Assembly: GCF_001644645.1 (NCBI RefSeq) | Contig: NZ_CP011390.1 | Coordinates: 2,538,001-2,602,000 of the forward strand | From: Flavisolibacter tropicus | GTDB lineage: Bacteria; Bacteroidota; Bacteroidia; Chitinophagales; Chitinophagaceae | DNA length: 64,000 nucleotides | Direction of reading: 5' to 3' | In this document: piece by piece, positions 37,885 to 47,090 of the stretch | Layout of the letters: each line of letters opens with the position of its first letter | Position numbering within the stretch: position 1 is the stretch's first letter | The notes under the pieces: model-generated | Databases searched by the model: none | What the model was told of the DNA's origin: nothing | What the model saw: the letters and a program-made list of their open reading frames with translations, nothing else | Position numbers and translations under genes: made by a program

Positions 37885-39381
37885 TTATAAATAAATTCCA
37901 ATAATCAAGGCTATCATACAGATGATGGTAAGCACCACCAGAAAGGGCATAATAAACTTCACCCAAGTTTTCAGGCTAATGTTTACCATAGCCAATGAAG
38001 GAAGGATCAACCCTGTAGGTGCCAGGAAAGACATCAGGCACATGCCATACATATAAGCATTCACGATCTCTCTGCCCGGTATGTTTACCAATACTGCCAA
38101 TCCCCCAATAATGGGCATGGTTAATACGGCCATACCGGAACTAGACTGTATGAAAATGGAAAACACAATATAAAACACAAGCAGCAGCAGGATAAAGAAC
38201 GCCGGTTGCATACCCTGCACCAGGTTGGCAGCAAAGAACAAAATAGAGTCGCTAATGTGGCCATCATTTAAAACAATCGTCACGCCTCTGGCCACACCTA
38301 CAATGAATGCTACAGACAATAAGCTCTCCGCTCCTTTAATAAACTCACGTACAAAGATCTTTTCTTTCATTTTTGTAATGACCGCCACCAGGATAGAAGA
38401 AGCCAGGAAAAGCGAACTCATTTCTGTTGTCCACCAATCCAAAAACACAACACCATATATCATGGTCAAAAAAGTGGCGATGTAGATAAACAGTAGGCCT
38501 TTTGTTTTCCACTCCAGCTTTGGTGCGGTTGCCGTAACCTCATACACTTCATAGGATGGCTTTACATCTCCATCTATTTTATAAACGAGTGATGCTTTAG
38601 GATCCTTTTTTATTTTGGCGGCATAGCGTAAAATATACCATACCAGCAATGCGGTAACCAACACCCACAGGACCAAGCGCCCGGTGAGCCCGTCCATCCA
38701 ATTGATGCCTGCCGCATTAGAGGCAATGATGGTAGAGAAAGGATTAGAGAAAGCAGGCAGACAACCCAATGCCGTACCGCCGAAAATAATAGCTAAGGGA
38801 ACAAGAAGATCATAACCGGCAGCCAGGAACAAGGGAACCAGTATGGGATAAAATACAAAGGCTTCTTCCGCCATACCATAAGAGGCTGCTAAAAAAGAAA
38901 AGATGATGGTGAGAATGGCTATCAACCAATGCTCTCTGCCCTTCATGGTATAGGCCAGCCAACTGACGCCTTGAACCATAGCACCCGTCTCATTGAATAC
39001 ATACATAAACGCACCAATGATCAGGATAAATAAAATGATGTCGATACTGTCAACAATTCCTTTTATGGGTGCCTGCAATATGCTGATGAAACCTTGACCA
39101 GTCCTTTCCTGTTTAGCAAAGGTTCCGGGTATAGATACAGGCTTACGGATATCGCCATGTATAAATTTCTGCACTTGTATTTTAATACCAAGACTATCTA
39201 ATGTGCGTTGTGTAAGAGGCAGCTGTATTTCACTGGTATCTGTAACCACGGCAAAGTTCTTTCCCTGAACAGAAAGTTTACTATACTGCCCTGCGGGTAA
39301 CAGCCAGGTGCATAAGGCTGCAAAAACAATCACCACCATTAATATGGTAATGGGCGCAGGGAATGACCTTTTTAATGCCAT
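37885..39381 (-). CDS. YfcC family membrane carrier (C4-dicarboxylate/amino-acid anaerobic carrier superfamily)
   Basis: About 498 residues with twelve or so membrane spans. Family features: a start KRSFPAPITILMVVIVFAALCTWLLPAGQYSKL, a GAFMYVFNETGAMVQG segment, SYGMAEEAFVFYPILVPLFLAAGYD, and IQSSSGMAVLTMPIIGGLAVLV near the C-terminus. Substrates of YfcC proteins are poorly defined. The frame is open to 39480, but the extra 33 codons are encoded by a palindromic repeat copy (39451-39478), so I place the start at the ATG at 39381. Confidence 0.87.
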   Translation of the reverse strand: MALKRSFPAPITILMVVIVFAALCTWLLPAGQYSKLSVQGKNFAVVTDTSEIQLPLTQRTLDSLGIKIQVQKFIHGDIRKPVSIPGTFAKQERTGQGFISILQAPIKGIVDSIDIILFILIIGAFMYVFNETGAMVQGVSWLAYTMKGREHWLIAILTIIFSFLAASYGMAEEAFVFYPILVPLFLAAGYDLLVPLAIIFGGTALGCLPAFSNPFSTIIASNAAGINWMDGLTGRLVLWVLVTALLVWYILRYAAKIKKDPKASLVYKIDGDVKPSYEVYEVTATAPKLEWKTKGLLFIYIATFLTMIYGVVFLDWWTTEMSSLFLASSILVAVITKMKEKIFVREFIKGAESLLSVAFIVGVARGVTIVLNDGHISDSILFFAANLVQGMQPAFFILLLLVFYIVFSIFIQSSSGMAVLTMPIIGGLAVLVNIPGREIVNAYMYGMCLMSFLAPTGLILPSLAMVNISLKTWVKFIMPFLVVLTIICMIALIIGIYL

Positions 39382-39450
39382 CTGTCGATTTTGATAATGA
39401 AGTTGCTTTGAAATATTTTGTTTTGCAACTCTATTTTCTTGGGTCGCGCT

Positions 39451-39478
39451 GTTGCCGTTAGTCGCCGGCCAACGGTTC
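39451..39478. repeat. Dispersed palindromic repeat, copy A (inverted)
   Basis: Reverse complement of this stretch equals copy B at 39581-39609 in 25 of 28 positions. It is the only well-preserved copy in this orientation and lies upstream of the YfcC gene. Confidence 0.65.
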
Positions 39479-39580
39479 ACATGCCTAGCTGGTGTGCTAA
39501 CAACAAAAAAGAGTCTTTGTTCTTACATGCCAAAGTAGAAGAATCTGATGATACTCCTGAATATATACTCATTAAATAAA

Positions 39581-39609
39581 GAACCGTTGGCCAGCGACCA
39601 ACGGTAACG
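39581..39609. repeat. Dispersed palindromic repeat, copy B
   Basis: GAA, then CCGTTGG-CCAGCGA-CCAACGG, then TAACG. Exact 7-base arms. It follows the hairpin at 39616-39643 in the direction of the SdiA-regulated-type gene's transcription, 52 bases 3' of its stop. Confidence 0.7.
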
Positions 39610-39615
39610 AAAGGA

Positions 39616-39643
39616 GGCTGTTCTTCTTTGCATAAGAACAGCC
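39616..39643 (-). terminator. Hairpin 3' of the first SdiA-regulated-type gene
   Basis: GGCTGTTCTT and AAGAACAGCC pair over ten bases with an 8-base loop, 18 bases after the stop at 39662. A-T rich on the plus side (TTATTAT), short U-run TCCTTT on the minus side; termination is likely but not certain. Confidence 0.6.
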
Positions 39644-39661
39644 TTATTATAGAACAGATTA

Positions 39662-40501
39662 TTAAAGACCCACTTTTTGTATGGTAGCCGCACCAGTTGT
39701 TCCTGCATTGGAAATAAACAACTCACCCTCCGGCGAAAAAGCCAAACCTTCCGCATGCGGTAAATTTGAGCGGCTATACGTGTACATCTTTTTCATTTGC
39801 CCTTTTTCATCCATCACTAACAACTTTGGATCAGAGCCTTGCAGTATATAGATATCGTTAGTTATAGGATGTATCTCTATTGCAGAAGGCAGAAAAGCAT
39901 TATCCTTGCCTTTTAGGCTACAAAATATGGGATCAGCCAGGTTGATCTTTACAACAGGTTTAGCAACCAGCTTTCTGGACTTCAAATCAAATGCATAAAC
40001 ACCTTTGCACTGACGATTACGGGGCAAATTCCCTTTTGTAACCAGCAGCAGGCGGTCGTTCTTTTTATCATAGGTAAGGCCTTCCACATTGTTCTTCGCC
40101 GTTAGTGGTATGTCGTATTGCTTCACTACAGGCGTAGCACCTTCATAATCCTGCACCTCATAGAGGGTACCATCGCTTTGCACCACATAGGCCGACGTTC
40201 CAGCAATAGCAATACCTTCATAATTACCAGCTTTAGCAAAAGGTATCTCCTTTTCTATTTTATTGTCTGTGGTATTATAAATAAAAATAGAACCCAACCT
40301 ATCCTGTATACAGGCAAACCGGTTATTGCCTAAATATTTAATTCCAGAAACTTCTTTTAATATGGCGGGCAGCTCCCATTTACTTAAGCCATTTATTGTA
40401 TGACCAACATTACTAATGCCAGGTGCAGGAGAGGCTTGTGCTACATTGTTTCCCAAAAGCATCCCTATGAATAGTACTGGTATGATGAATACTTTTTTCA
40501 T
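39662..40501 (-). CDS. SdiA-regulated-type beta-propeller protein, copy 1
   Basis: 279 residues, exported (MKKVFIIPVLFIGMLLGNNVAQA). The body is a beta-propeller of the SdiA-regulated/phytase-like group: KEVSGIKYLGNNRFACIQD, GNYEGIAIAGTSAYVVQSDG, NNVEGLTYDKKNDRLLLVTKG, PSAIEIHPITNDIYIL, LPHAEGLAFSPEGELFISNAG. The repeated EG(I/L) turns may bind calcium, as in related propellers. Molecular role unknown. A clear paralogue lies at 42016-42969. Confidence 0.8.
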   Translation of the reverse strand: MKKVFIIPVLFIGMLLGNNVAQASPAPGISNVGHTINGLSKWELPAILKEVSGIKYLGNNRFACIQDRLGSIFIYNTTDNKIEKEIPFAKAGNYEGIAIAGTSAYVVQSDGTLYEVQDYEGATPVVKQYDIPLTAKNNVEGLTYDKKNDRLLLVTKGNLPRNRQCKGVYAFDLKSRKLVAKPVVKINLADPIFCSLKGKDNAFLPSAIEIHPITNDIYILQGSDPKLLVMDEKGQMKKMYTYSRSNLPHAEGLAFSPEGELFISNAGTTGAATIQKVGL

Positions 40502-41025
40502 AACTTCTTAGGTTTACAATTACAAAATCGGAGTAGTAGGAGGCTTGTGCTACCTCATCAAATAGTTATGCTAAATAGTTCTCTTAATTCTATGCTGAAC
40601 GATCATTGGTAGAATTGATCTCAGCTATGCAGTTGCCATTATCCAATACAAAATTAACGCACCTAATTTTTTTATCCTCTCCGCCTGCCCACATTTAACC
40701 CTATGTTTCAATTTTTATAACAATACAATTAGCTTTTACTTTAGACTCTTGCCTTATGTGAAGGATGAGATACAGTTATGATCCCAGCTTATGAACTGAG
40801 CTGTGAAATGTAGAGGTGAAGCCTATGGAAGACCAGTAATAAGACGCTATGCACCCTATTGCACAGTAGAAGTATACTCAGTGACAATAACCTTCTCTAT
40901 TTGCGGCTAATAGAGCCTTTAAATAGAGAAGACAGCGAAGACGCTGCCATTCAAATAAAAGGCCCCAGCGAGGAGGCTGAGACCAGCGAACTATAATTTG
41001 ATTAGGCTTTAGGGGAATGATTTAA
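40502..41025. other. Gap with one inverted repeat
   Basis: 524 bases without a supportable gene. CTTCTCTATTT (40892-40902) and AAATAGAGAAG (40921-40931) form a perfect 11-base inverted repeat with an 18-base loop. The rest shows nothing recognisable. Confidence 0.4.
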
Positions 41026-41342
41026 TCAGCTTTTATCCTCTTCAATAACCTGGTGAATTCGTTTTATTATTTGCTGCATATCACCATTTGTAATAAAAAC
41101 CCCGTTTTCCGAAAAATCATATTCACCTAGAGAATTTAAACTTATCTGGGGCTTCTCAGGATGATAAGCTTGCCAGTTGGAAATCAAAGTTTTTACGCCG
41201 TTGTTAGTGTTCCTCTTGGCCTTGTGCTGCGGCTGCACCAACAACGGCGTACAATCATCCACAACGTTATAAGGATTCCTAATGCCCCACCAATTAGCAG
41301 GTAAAGACCTAACGCTCTAAGCTTTGATTGCAACTTTTTCAT
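41026..41342 (-). pseudogene. Small membrane-protein gene interrupted by a palindromic insert
   Basis: The gene starts at the ATG at 41342 with a membrane anchor (LGLYLLIGGALGILITLWMIV) and is then shifted out of frame by the palindrome at 41194-41251, ending in a stop at 41193. Beyond it a second frame reads KTLISNWQAYHPEKPQISLN to a stop at 41026, ending QQIIKRIHQVIEEDKS. Removing 56 bases (leaving one TA) joins WMIV directly to KTLISNW and restores a single frame of 86 codons. I do not recognise the family. The downstream half alone is open from a GTG at 41262. Confidence 0.6.
41194..41251 (-). mobile_element. Palindromic insert with TA at both ends (MITE-like)
   Basis: Arms 41194-41209 and 41236-41251, 16 bases each, pair fully on the minus strand with one G.U. 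Both outer ends are TA, as expected from target-site duplication of a TA dinucleotide. The core CCGTTG...CAACGG matches the dispersed repeat family and 12 bases (GTTGGTGCAGCC) are identical to copy F. No coding capacity. Mobility is inferred from the interrupted gene. Confidence 0.6.
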
Positions 41343-42015
41343 AAGGGTACTTATATTATTAGCAAGGTTAAATAACGTTCCGGTTAACGCTCAAATATAT
41401 TCACTAATACTGGCCTTGGTATGCTATGATACTAAGACACAAGTACCCAATTGCACATAAGCCAGTCCGGCATACTTCCGCTAGAAGGGGGATTTGTTCT
41501 ACTCCCTCACAATGCCCCCTGTTGCAATTGGACGACCTATTTTTCTACCCTAAACCATGTCCCATCGCCGCCTTTTCTTCGGGGCTCCTTCGGGAATTGT
41601 TCGAGACTTCTTCGAAGCTGCCCGAAGAAGTCTCGAAGAAACCTCGAACAAGCCTCGAAGCAGTCCCTATGCTGAGGCGAAAATGAGACGAAGCAGAGTA
41701 CAGCCATTACTTATACTGACGCAAGTACCCATCCGCATATGAGCGATCCCTGCATACTTACGCCTATTGGAGAGGTAGGCGGGTTCTTGAGCCACACCGT
41801 ACATACCTAGCTGGGTTTTATTTCTGAGAATGATAAAGGAGCAGCGAATAGCATATACACGGGAGCGTTAGCTATTTAGGTTCTACCAGTTAATTATCCT
41901 GTCCCAGTCTACACACCATCTATTGCTTTAGACACAGTGCTTGTAACCTAAAAGATATCGATCAACGCTTTGCGTATAACAACAATAACAAAAAAGGCAA
42001 ACCTATTAAACCTAC
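41343..42015. other. Gene-free debris region with direct repeats and a strong hairpin
   Basis: About 670 bases. Two degenerate direct repeats (about 41437-41491 and 41719-41773) begin with AC-CAAGTACCCA and include GCATACTT-CGC; about three quarters of positions agree over 45 bases. Between them lies a nested inverted repeat: 13-base exact arms 41602-41614 and 41623-41635 (CGAGACTTCTTCG and its complement), enclosed by TTGTTCGAG (41597-41605) and CTCGAACAA (41643-41651). Open frames here are short and overlap the repeats, so I call no gene. Confidence 0.5.
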
Positions 42016-42969
42016 TTACTGAACTCCGTTTATGTTTACTTTGACAATGCTACCCGTACCGGTTTTTCCCTCGCTTGAAATCATCAACTCCCCTTCAGGA
42101 GTAAACGCTACTCCTTCAGGCTGAGGAAACTGGGTTTCATCTAGTGAGAGTAGGTTTTTCTTCTTTCCTTCCGCATCCATAATCAACAGTTTAGGCTTTG
42201 CTCCATCAGTAATGTAAATATCACCCGTCAGGGGATGAATGTCTAAATCGGAGGGTTCTATCTTTTGCTTGCTTTTAATATCTTTCCATATCTCATGGGT
42301 GAGATCAATCTTCAAAACAGGTGTTTCATTTAATTTTTTATTGGCGAGATCAAAGGCATAAATACCTTTATATTCCGAGGTGTTTGGCTCATTTCCTTTA
42401 ATAGCTAATAATAACCGGTTGTTCTTTTGATCATAGCATAAGCCTTCTACATCCTGTTTGGCTGTTAGGTGGGTTTGATGTTCTACCACAGTTGGCTTAT
42501 TGTTATAGTTTGCCACTTCATATAATCGCCCATCAGCACGAAGTACATAAGCTGTATTACCGGCAATGGCAATTCCTTCATAATCGCCTACTGCGGCAAA
42601 TGGTATTTCTTTTTCTATGCTTTGGCTTTGTGTATTATAGATATAGATCTTTCCCTCTTCATCCTCCACGCAGGCAAAGCGGGCTGCATCAACGTAGGCA
42701 ATACCGGAAATCTCTTTCAACTTGGCAGGCATATTCCACTTCTGCGCAACAGCTAAAGTAGGGTTTGCTTTTGTCCTTTGGTTTTGATCTGCAGTATTAC
42801 TTTCAGCTGCACTTTGCACCTGGGGTGCCGCTGTTTTTCTAGCTACCATGGATCTTATCTCATCCTTAAATGGCACAGTGGCAAAGGCCAGCAAAGCCAC
42901 TATTCCAATTACGGTAAAAGCGATCCGATCTGCTTTGGGAAGCATTGCCTGCTTTGATTCTGGACGCAT
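42016..42969 (-). CDS. SdiA-regulated-type beta-propeller protein, copy 2 (membrane-anchored)
   Basis: 317 residues. An N-terminal membrane anchor (IAFTVIGIVALLAFATVPF) and a polar linker replace the cleavable signal of copy 1. The propeller matches copy 1 block by block: LKEISGIAYVDAARFACVED, GDYEGIAIAGNTAYVLRADG, QDVEGLCYDQKNNRLLLAIKG, PSDLDIHPLTGDIYIT, FPQPEGVAFTPEGELMISSEG. A duplication with different tethering is the simplest reading. Biochemical role unknown. Confidence 0.8.
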   Translation of the reverse strand: MRPESKQAMLPKADRIAFTVIGIVALLAFATVPFKDEIRSMVARKTAAPQVQSAAESNTADQNQRTKANPTLAVAQKWNMPAKLKEISGIAYVDAARFACVEDEEGKIYIYNTQSQSIEKEIPFAAVGDYEGIAIAGNTAYVLRADGRLYEVANYNNKPTVVEHQTHLTAKQDVEGLCYDQKNNRLLLAIKGNEPNTSEYKGIYAFDLANKKLNETPVLKIDLTHEIWKDIKSKQKIEPSDLDIHPLTGDIYITDGAKPKLLIMDAEGKKKNLLSLDETQFPQPEGVAFTPEGELMISSEGKTGTGSIVKVNINGVQ

Positions 42970-43036
42970 AGTTCTCGTTTTAAAAAAATAAACTATAGGT
43001 TTCGTCCTAAGACCTTAGCAATATACATGCCTGTAA

Positions 43037-43060
43037 GAACCGTTGCCGACTACCAATTGA
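43037..43060. repeat. Dispersed palindromic repeat, copy D (decayed)
   Basis: Begins GAACCGTTG like copies B and C; the right arm has decayed to ACCAATTG. Located between the second propeller gene and the amylase gene, about 180 bases 3' of the amylase stop. Confidence 0.35.
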
Positions 43061-43237
43061 AATCTACTTCAGCTTTGCTATAGACTTTCAGCAAAAGGGT
43101 CATGTTAACAGTATCCTGCAGATAAAGGGTCATTTTTCATAATCCATACTGGCCCTCTTCTATCGCAATCCAATAAGTTAACACTGTATTGCAGCCTGTA
43201 AACAAACTTTCGTTTTGTTGACAGGACCTAGATCAAA

Positions 43238-45094
43238 CTATTTCTTCAATTCCAACACCCACATGCGCATCGGTGCGATGGTTGCTTTTTGAGTAGTAAC
43301 CAAGGCATCTTTACTTAATACATTTTCGGCCTTTGAAAAACCAGCGGTGCGCTCAGCATACCGGTTAAAATCAATTGTGCGCTCTTTTGTGTCCGTATTC
43401 ATGACACACATAATGGTTTGTTTTTCGTTGTAACGGAAATAAACATACAAGCCATTGTCTGGCACATAATGCATATACTTACCCGTTTGTAGTGCCGAGG
43501 AAGTTTTGCGAAAGGTGCCCAGTTGCTGCACCAGCTGCTGTACAGATCGTTCATCGGCAGTGAGTCCCTGGCCTGTAAAGGCATTCTTTTGATCGCTGGG
43601 CCAGCCGCCGGGAAAGTCACTGCGCACCTTACCATCTGGATTGGTAAATCCCTTTAGCAGCACTTCCGATCCGTAATACATCTGTGGTACACCCCTACAA
43701 GTGAGCAACCACTGAAATCCCATTTTCTGTTTCTCTACATCCTCTCCTACTACGGAAAAAAAGCGGGGCTCATCGTGGTTGTCCAGCAGCAGCACATTGC
43801 GGGTAGCATCCTGGTTTAACCAATCATTACTAAGGGTATTATACAATTTATTCACGCCTTCTGTCCAACCAAAGGGCTGCGTTAAGGCGGGTATGATACC
43901 AAAGTACAGACACTGGAAATCTACAGAGCCGGGCAGGTTGCTTTTGAAGGGAAGGTTGAACACATTGGTATTGAAATACGCCTGGTTGGGCGTACCGAAT
44001 ACCCTTGTTTCTCCAAACAAGGTAATGTTTGGGTATTCATCCATAATGGCTTTGTTGCAGCGGTTAGAGAACTCCAGGTCGCTATAAGTGTAGGTGTCAA
44101 TGCGAACGCCGTCAATGCCAAACTCCTGTATATACCATACCAGGTTTTGAATAATATAGTTGGCCATGTAAGGGTTTTGCTGGTTAATGTCCGGCATGAT
44201 ATTATCAAACCAGCCATCACTCATTCTCTTACGATCGGATGGAGCGGCATACGGATCAAAAAGCGTTTGTTCCTTATAGGTAGTTTGGGTATAGGTGGGC
44301 CAACGGTGCATCCAATCTTTGGCAGGTGGGTCTTGCTCCAAAAAATGCTCCAGGCCTATATGGTTGTATACCGCATCCATGATTAGCTTCATACCATTCT
44401 TATGCAGCACATCGCTCAGTTCTTTGTACTTAGTAGCACTACCAAAGCGGGGATCAATCTTATAATGATTAGTAATAGCATAGCCATGTTCTGTACGCTC
44501 TGGCCGGTCGTTTTCCATAACAGGCAACAACCAAAGCGCTGTTACACCCATACTTTTAAAATAATCGATATGGTTGATAATGCCCTGAAAGTCGCCCCCA
44601 TGTCGGAGATACATAGAGTCGCGGTTCAGCGACTGATCCCGCATGCTCGCCACACGGTCGTTAGAGGGATTCCCGTTGCTAAAACGATCGGTCAGCATCA
44701 GGTTAACAAAATCGGCCGATGTAACACCCTGCGCATAGCTGGTGCCTTTGCCTTTGCGTTGTTCCTGTAGCGGCCATTGAAGCGTTTCCGGCGCGCCCTG
44801 CCCGGTAAGCTGGAAAGGTATCATACCAGGCTTGGTACCGGGTGCAATGACAACATCTACCGCCAGGTAACGCGGGTTCTCAAAACGATGCGTTTTAAGA
44901 ACAGAAACACCGGGGTAGCGGGTGGTGAGTTGTTTGCCTTCAAACGACTGACTGGTGCTGCGCAACAGTAATTGCAGCTTGTTCATCTTCATGCCTGTCC
45001 ACCAATTGGTAGGGTAAATATCAATGGACTGCCCCAGAACAGCGGGTGCCATAGCGGCAAGGAAAAGAACCAGCAGGAATGTACACTTCTTCAT
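43238..45094 (-). CDS. Periplasmic GH13 alpha-amylase/cyclomaltodextrinase
   Basis: A 618-residue exported glycoside hydrolase. Signal peptide (TFLLVLFLAAMAPAVLGQ), an N-terminal beta-sandwich of about 100 residues of cyclomaltodextrinase N type, then the GH13 barrel: MDAVYNHIGLEHF (region I), GIDGVRIDTYTYSD with nucleophile Asp (about residue 335), LFGETRVF with acid/base Glu (about 361), and LLLDNHDEPRF (about 440). A C-terminal beta-domain ends the protein. All three catalytic residues are present. The divergent LytS/LytTR pair 184 bases away may regulate it. No SusC/D genes are in the window. Confidence 0.9.
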   Translation of the reverse strand: MKKCTFLLVLFLAAMAPAVLGQSIDIYPTNWWTGMKMNKLQLLLRSTSQSFEGKQLTTRYPGVSVLKTHRFENPRYLAVDVVIAPGTKPGMIPFQLTGQGAPETLQWPLQEQRKGKGTSYAQGVTSADFVNLMLTDRFSNGNPSNDRVASMRDQSLNRDSMYLRHGGDFQGIINHIDYFKSMGVTALWLLPVMENDRPERTEHGYAITNHYKIDPRFGSATKYKELSDVLHKNGMKLIMDAVYNHIGLEHFLEQDPPAKDWMHRWPTYTQTTYKEQTLFDPYAAPSDRKRMSDGWFDNIMPDINQQNPYMANYIIQNLVWYIQEFGIDGVRIDTYTYSDLEFSNRCNKAIMDEYPNITLFGETRVFGTPNQAYFNTNVFNLPFKSNLPGSVDFQCLYFGIIPALTQPFGWTEGVNKLYNTLSNDWLNQDATRNVLLLDNHDEPRFFSVVGEDVEKQKMGFQWLLTCRGVPQMYYGSEVLLKGFTNPDGKVRSDFPGGWPSDQKNAFTGQGLTADERSVQQLVQQLGTFRKTSSALQTGKYMHYVPDNGLYVYFRYNEKQTIMCVMNTDTKERTIDFNRYAERTAGFSKAENVLSKDALVTTQKATIAPMRMWVLELKK

Positions 45095-45278
45095 ATAGCT
45101 TATGGTTGTACAGGCAAATTAGATGGCCGGCAGCAGGCCTGCAATTACTGTATACAAACAACCGCTTTTCCGGTACAAACAGCAGCCTGGCAGGACAAAA
45201 AGGATACACGCCGGTTATTCACCATTTGTATGTAGTACATTCACCTGCAAGAAGACAAAGCAAGCTGCTTATTATTCC

Positions 45279-46337
45279 ATGATCAGTATATCCACCATAA
45301 CCAAAAAAGAAGAGCGCCAACTGCTTGTACTATACTGGATAGGCTACCTGGTACTCTTTAGTTTTATACAAGGCTTTGCTGCACATGACATCAGTACAGC
45401 GTTTTACAATGAAGTGTTTAGTCTGCCGCCAAAGCTTGTATTTGTTTGGTTGGTAACAGGCCCTTTAATGAACCGCTGGTTCTTTGCCAAACGCTTTGGC
45501 ATTTTCTTTCTTTTCTATGCCATGTTATTGGTCGTTTTTGCCATACTTCTCCGGCTGGTTGACAACTATATAATCCTAACCTATTTTCTTACCCATTGGA
45601 GCAAACAAGCCTTACTAAGCACTTCCCCGCTGGTCTACAACTTAGTAAAGCTACAGTTCGTTGTTACCATACCGTTTTGCTTCAGGCTCTTTCAATATTG
45701 GACAAGAGAAGAGCAGCGGGCACAGGCCATTCAATCTGAAAAACTGCAGGCCGAACTTCATGCCCTGCAAAGCCAGTTTCATCCGCATTTTATGTTCAAT
45801 GTGCTGAACAGCCTTTATGCAAAGATTCTCACTAAATCAGATGATGCCGCCGATATGCTATTGCGCATTTCGTCCTTACTCCGGTTTACCGTATATGAAG
45901 CCAATGGCAAAACCATTCAGCTGGAGCAAGAGCTCAATTACCTGCGGCACTATATAGCCTTGCAGGAGTTGCGGTTTGGCAGCCGGGTGGAGGTTTGTTT
46001 TACCGTAACGGGTAATACGGCAGGCAAAATGATTGAACCCTTCCTAATTCTACCCTTTATAGAAAACGCTTTTAAATATTGTTTGAATAATGAAGAGGAA
46101 GAAGGCTGGATAACGATCTATGTTTTTGTGAATGAAGAACAGTTGTCTATACAGGTAGAAAATAGTCTGTCAAAAACAGAGAAAGCAGACAATACTGAGG
46201 ACCAACAGGGATTTGGCATTGCTCATGTACAGAAGCGATTGGAGTTGTTGTATCCCGGCAATTATTCACTGAAGCTCACACCCGGTAAAGAAAGCTTTTT
46301 TGTGTCATTAAAATTGCCCCTGCATGCTGCCTGCTAA
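45279..46337 (+). CDS. LytS-type sensor histidine kinase
   Basis: About 352 residues. Four membrane spans in the first 150 residues, then the short His_kinase domain: LHALQSQFHPHFMFNVLNSLYAKI carries the histidine; IEPFLILPFIENAFKYCLN is the N-box and QGFGIAHVQKRLELLYPG the G-box. I place the start at 45279, where a membrane-protein N-terminus (MISISTITKKEERQLLVLYW) begins; the frame is open to 45123 but those 52 codons look non-native. It overlaps the LytTR gene by 14 bases. Confidence 0.88.
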   Translation: MISISTITKKEERQLLVLYWIGYLVLFSFIQGFAAHDISTAFYNEVFSLPPKLVFVWLVTGPLMNRWFFAKRFGIFFLFYAMLLVVFAILLRLVDNYIILTYFLTHWSKQALLSTSPLVYNLVKLQFVVTIPFCFRLFQYWTREEQRAQAIQSEKLQAELHALQSQFHPHFMFNVLNSLYAKILTKSDDAADMLLRISSLLRFTVYEANGKTIQLEQELNYLRHYIALQELRFGSRVEVCFTVTGNTAGKMIEPFLILPFIENAFKYCLNNEEEEGWITIYVFVNEEQLSIQVENSLSKTEKADNTEDQQGFGIAHVQKRLELLYPGNYSLKLTPGKESFFVSLKLPLHAAC

Positions 46338-47058
46338 GATCAATTGCCTGGTATTGGAGGATGAAAAGCCAGCGCAGGATATCATGCTGCTGCATATTCA
46401 ACGCATTCCCTCCTTGTCGTTGCGTGCAGTGGCTGGAAGTGCAGCACAGGCATTGGACTACTTACATACAGGAAACATTGATCTGTTGTTTGCCGATATC
46501 AACCTTCCCGGTATATCGGGATTGCAGCTGGCACAGTCGTTGCCGGCTACCACAGGTGTTATCTTCACCACTGCCTATGAGCAATATGCGGTAAAGGGCT
46601 TTGAGTTGAATGCAGTGGACTACCTGGTAAAGCCGATAGCTTTTGAACGGATTGAAAAAGCAGTAAATCGCTACTTTCAGCATTTCCACAAACAGCCGGC
46701 AATAGTAGCAAGAGAAGGACAGACAGCACAACGTTCCTTTCTATTTATTCGCTGCGAGCGTAAGATGATGAAGCTCCATCTAGATGAAATACTTTACCTG
46801 GAAGCACAACGCAATTACCTGATTATTCAAACAAAGGAAGGTGTACACAAAACCTATCAATCCATTTCTGAGATAGAAGACAAATTACCTGCTGGTCATT
46901 TTCTGCGCGTGCACCGCTCCTTTATTGTTTCAGTAGACCAGGTAACCGCTATTACCGCCAGTCAGATCCTTATTCAACAGCACACGATACCAATTGGAAG
47001 ATTGTACCGCAAGGAGGTGGTGGATGCTATACATCAATTGAAAAAGGACTCTCTATAA
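46324..47058 (+). CDS. LytTR-family response regulator
   Basis: 244 residues: receiver domain with acidic pocket E12-D13, phospho-acceptor D58 (LLFADINLPGISG) and lysine in VDYLVKPIAFERIEKA; LytTR DNA-binding domain from about residue 140 (FLFIRCERKMMKLHLDEILYLEAQRNYLII, HFLRVHRSFIVSVDQV). Co-transcribed with the LytS gene. Divergent from the amylase gene, a possible target. Confidence 0.92.
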   Translation: MLPAKINCLVLEDEKPAQDIMLLHIQRIPSLSLRAVAGSAAQALDYLHTGNIDLLFADINLPGISGLQLAQSLPATTGVIFTTAYEQYAVKGFELNAVDYLVKPIAFERIEKAVNRYFQHFHKQPAIVAREGQTAQRSFLFIRCERKMMKLHLDEILYLEAQRNYLIIQTKEGVHKTYQSISEIEDKLPAGHFLRVHRSFIVSVDQVTAITASQILIQQHTIPIGRLYRKEVVDAIHQLKKDSL

Positions 47059-47090
47059 TTCTTCAGCACCCGGTGAGGATCTAAATACAA

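Noticed and set aside
41426..41742. Three overlapping plus-strand frames of 61-86 codons
   Set aside because: They overlap one another and consist largely of the direct repeats and the CGAAG-rich hairpin.
45123..45278. Longer N-terminus for the LytS-type kinase
   Set aside because: 52 residues rich in basic and polar amino acids ahead of a normal membrane-kinase start; this stretch more likely holds the divergent promoters.
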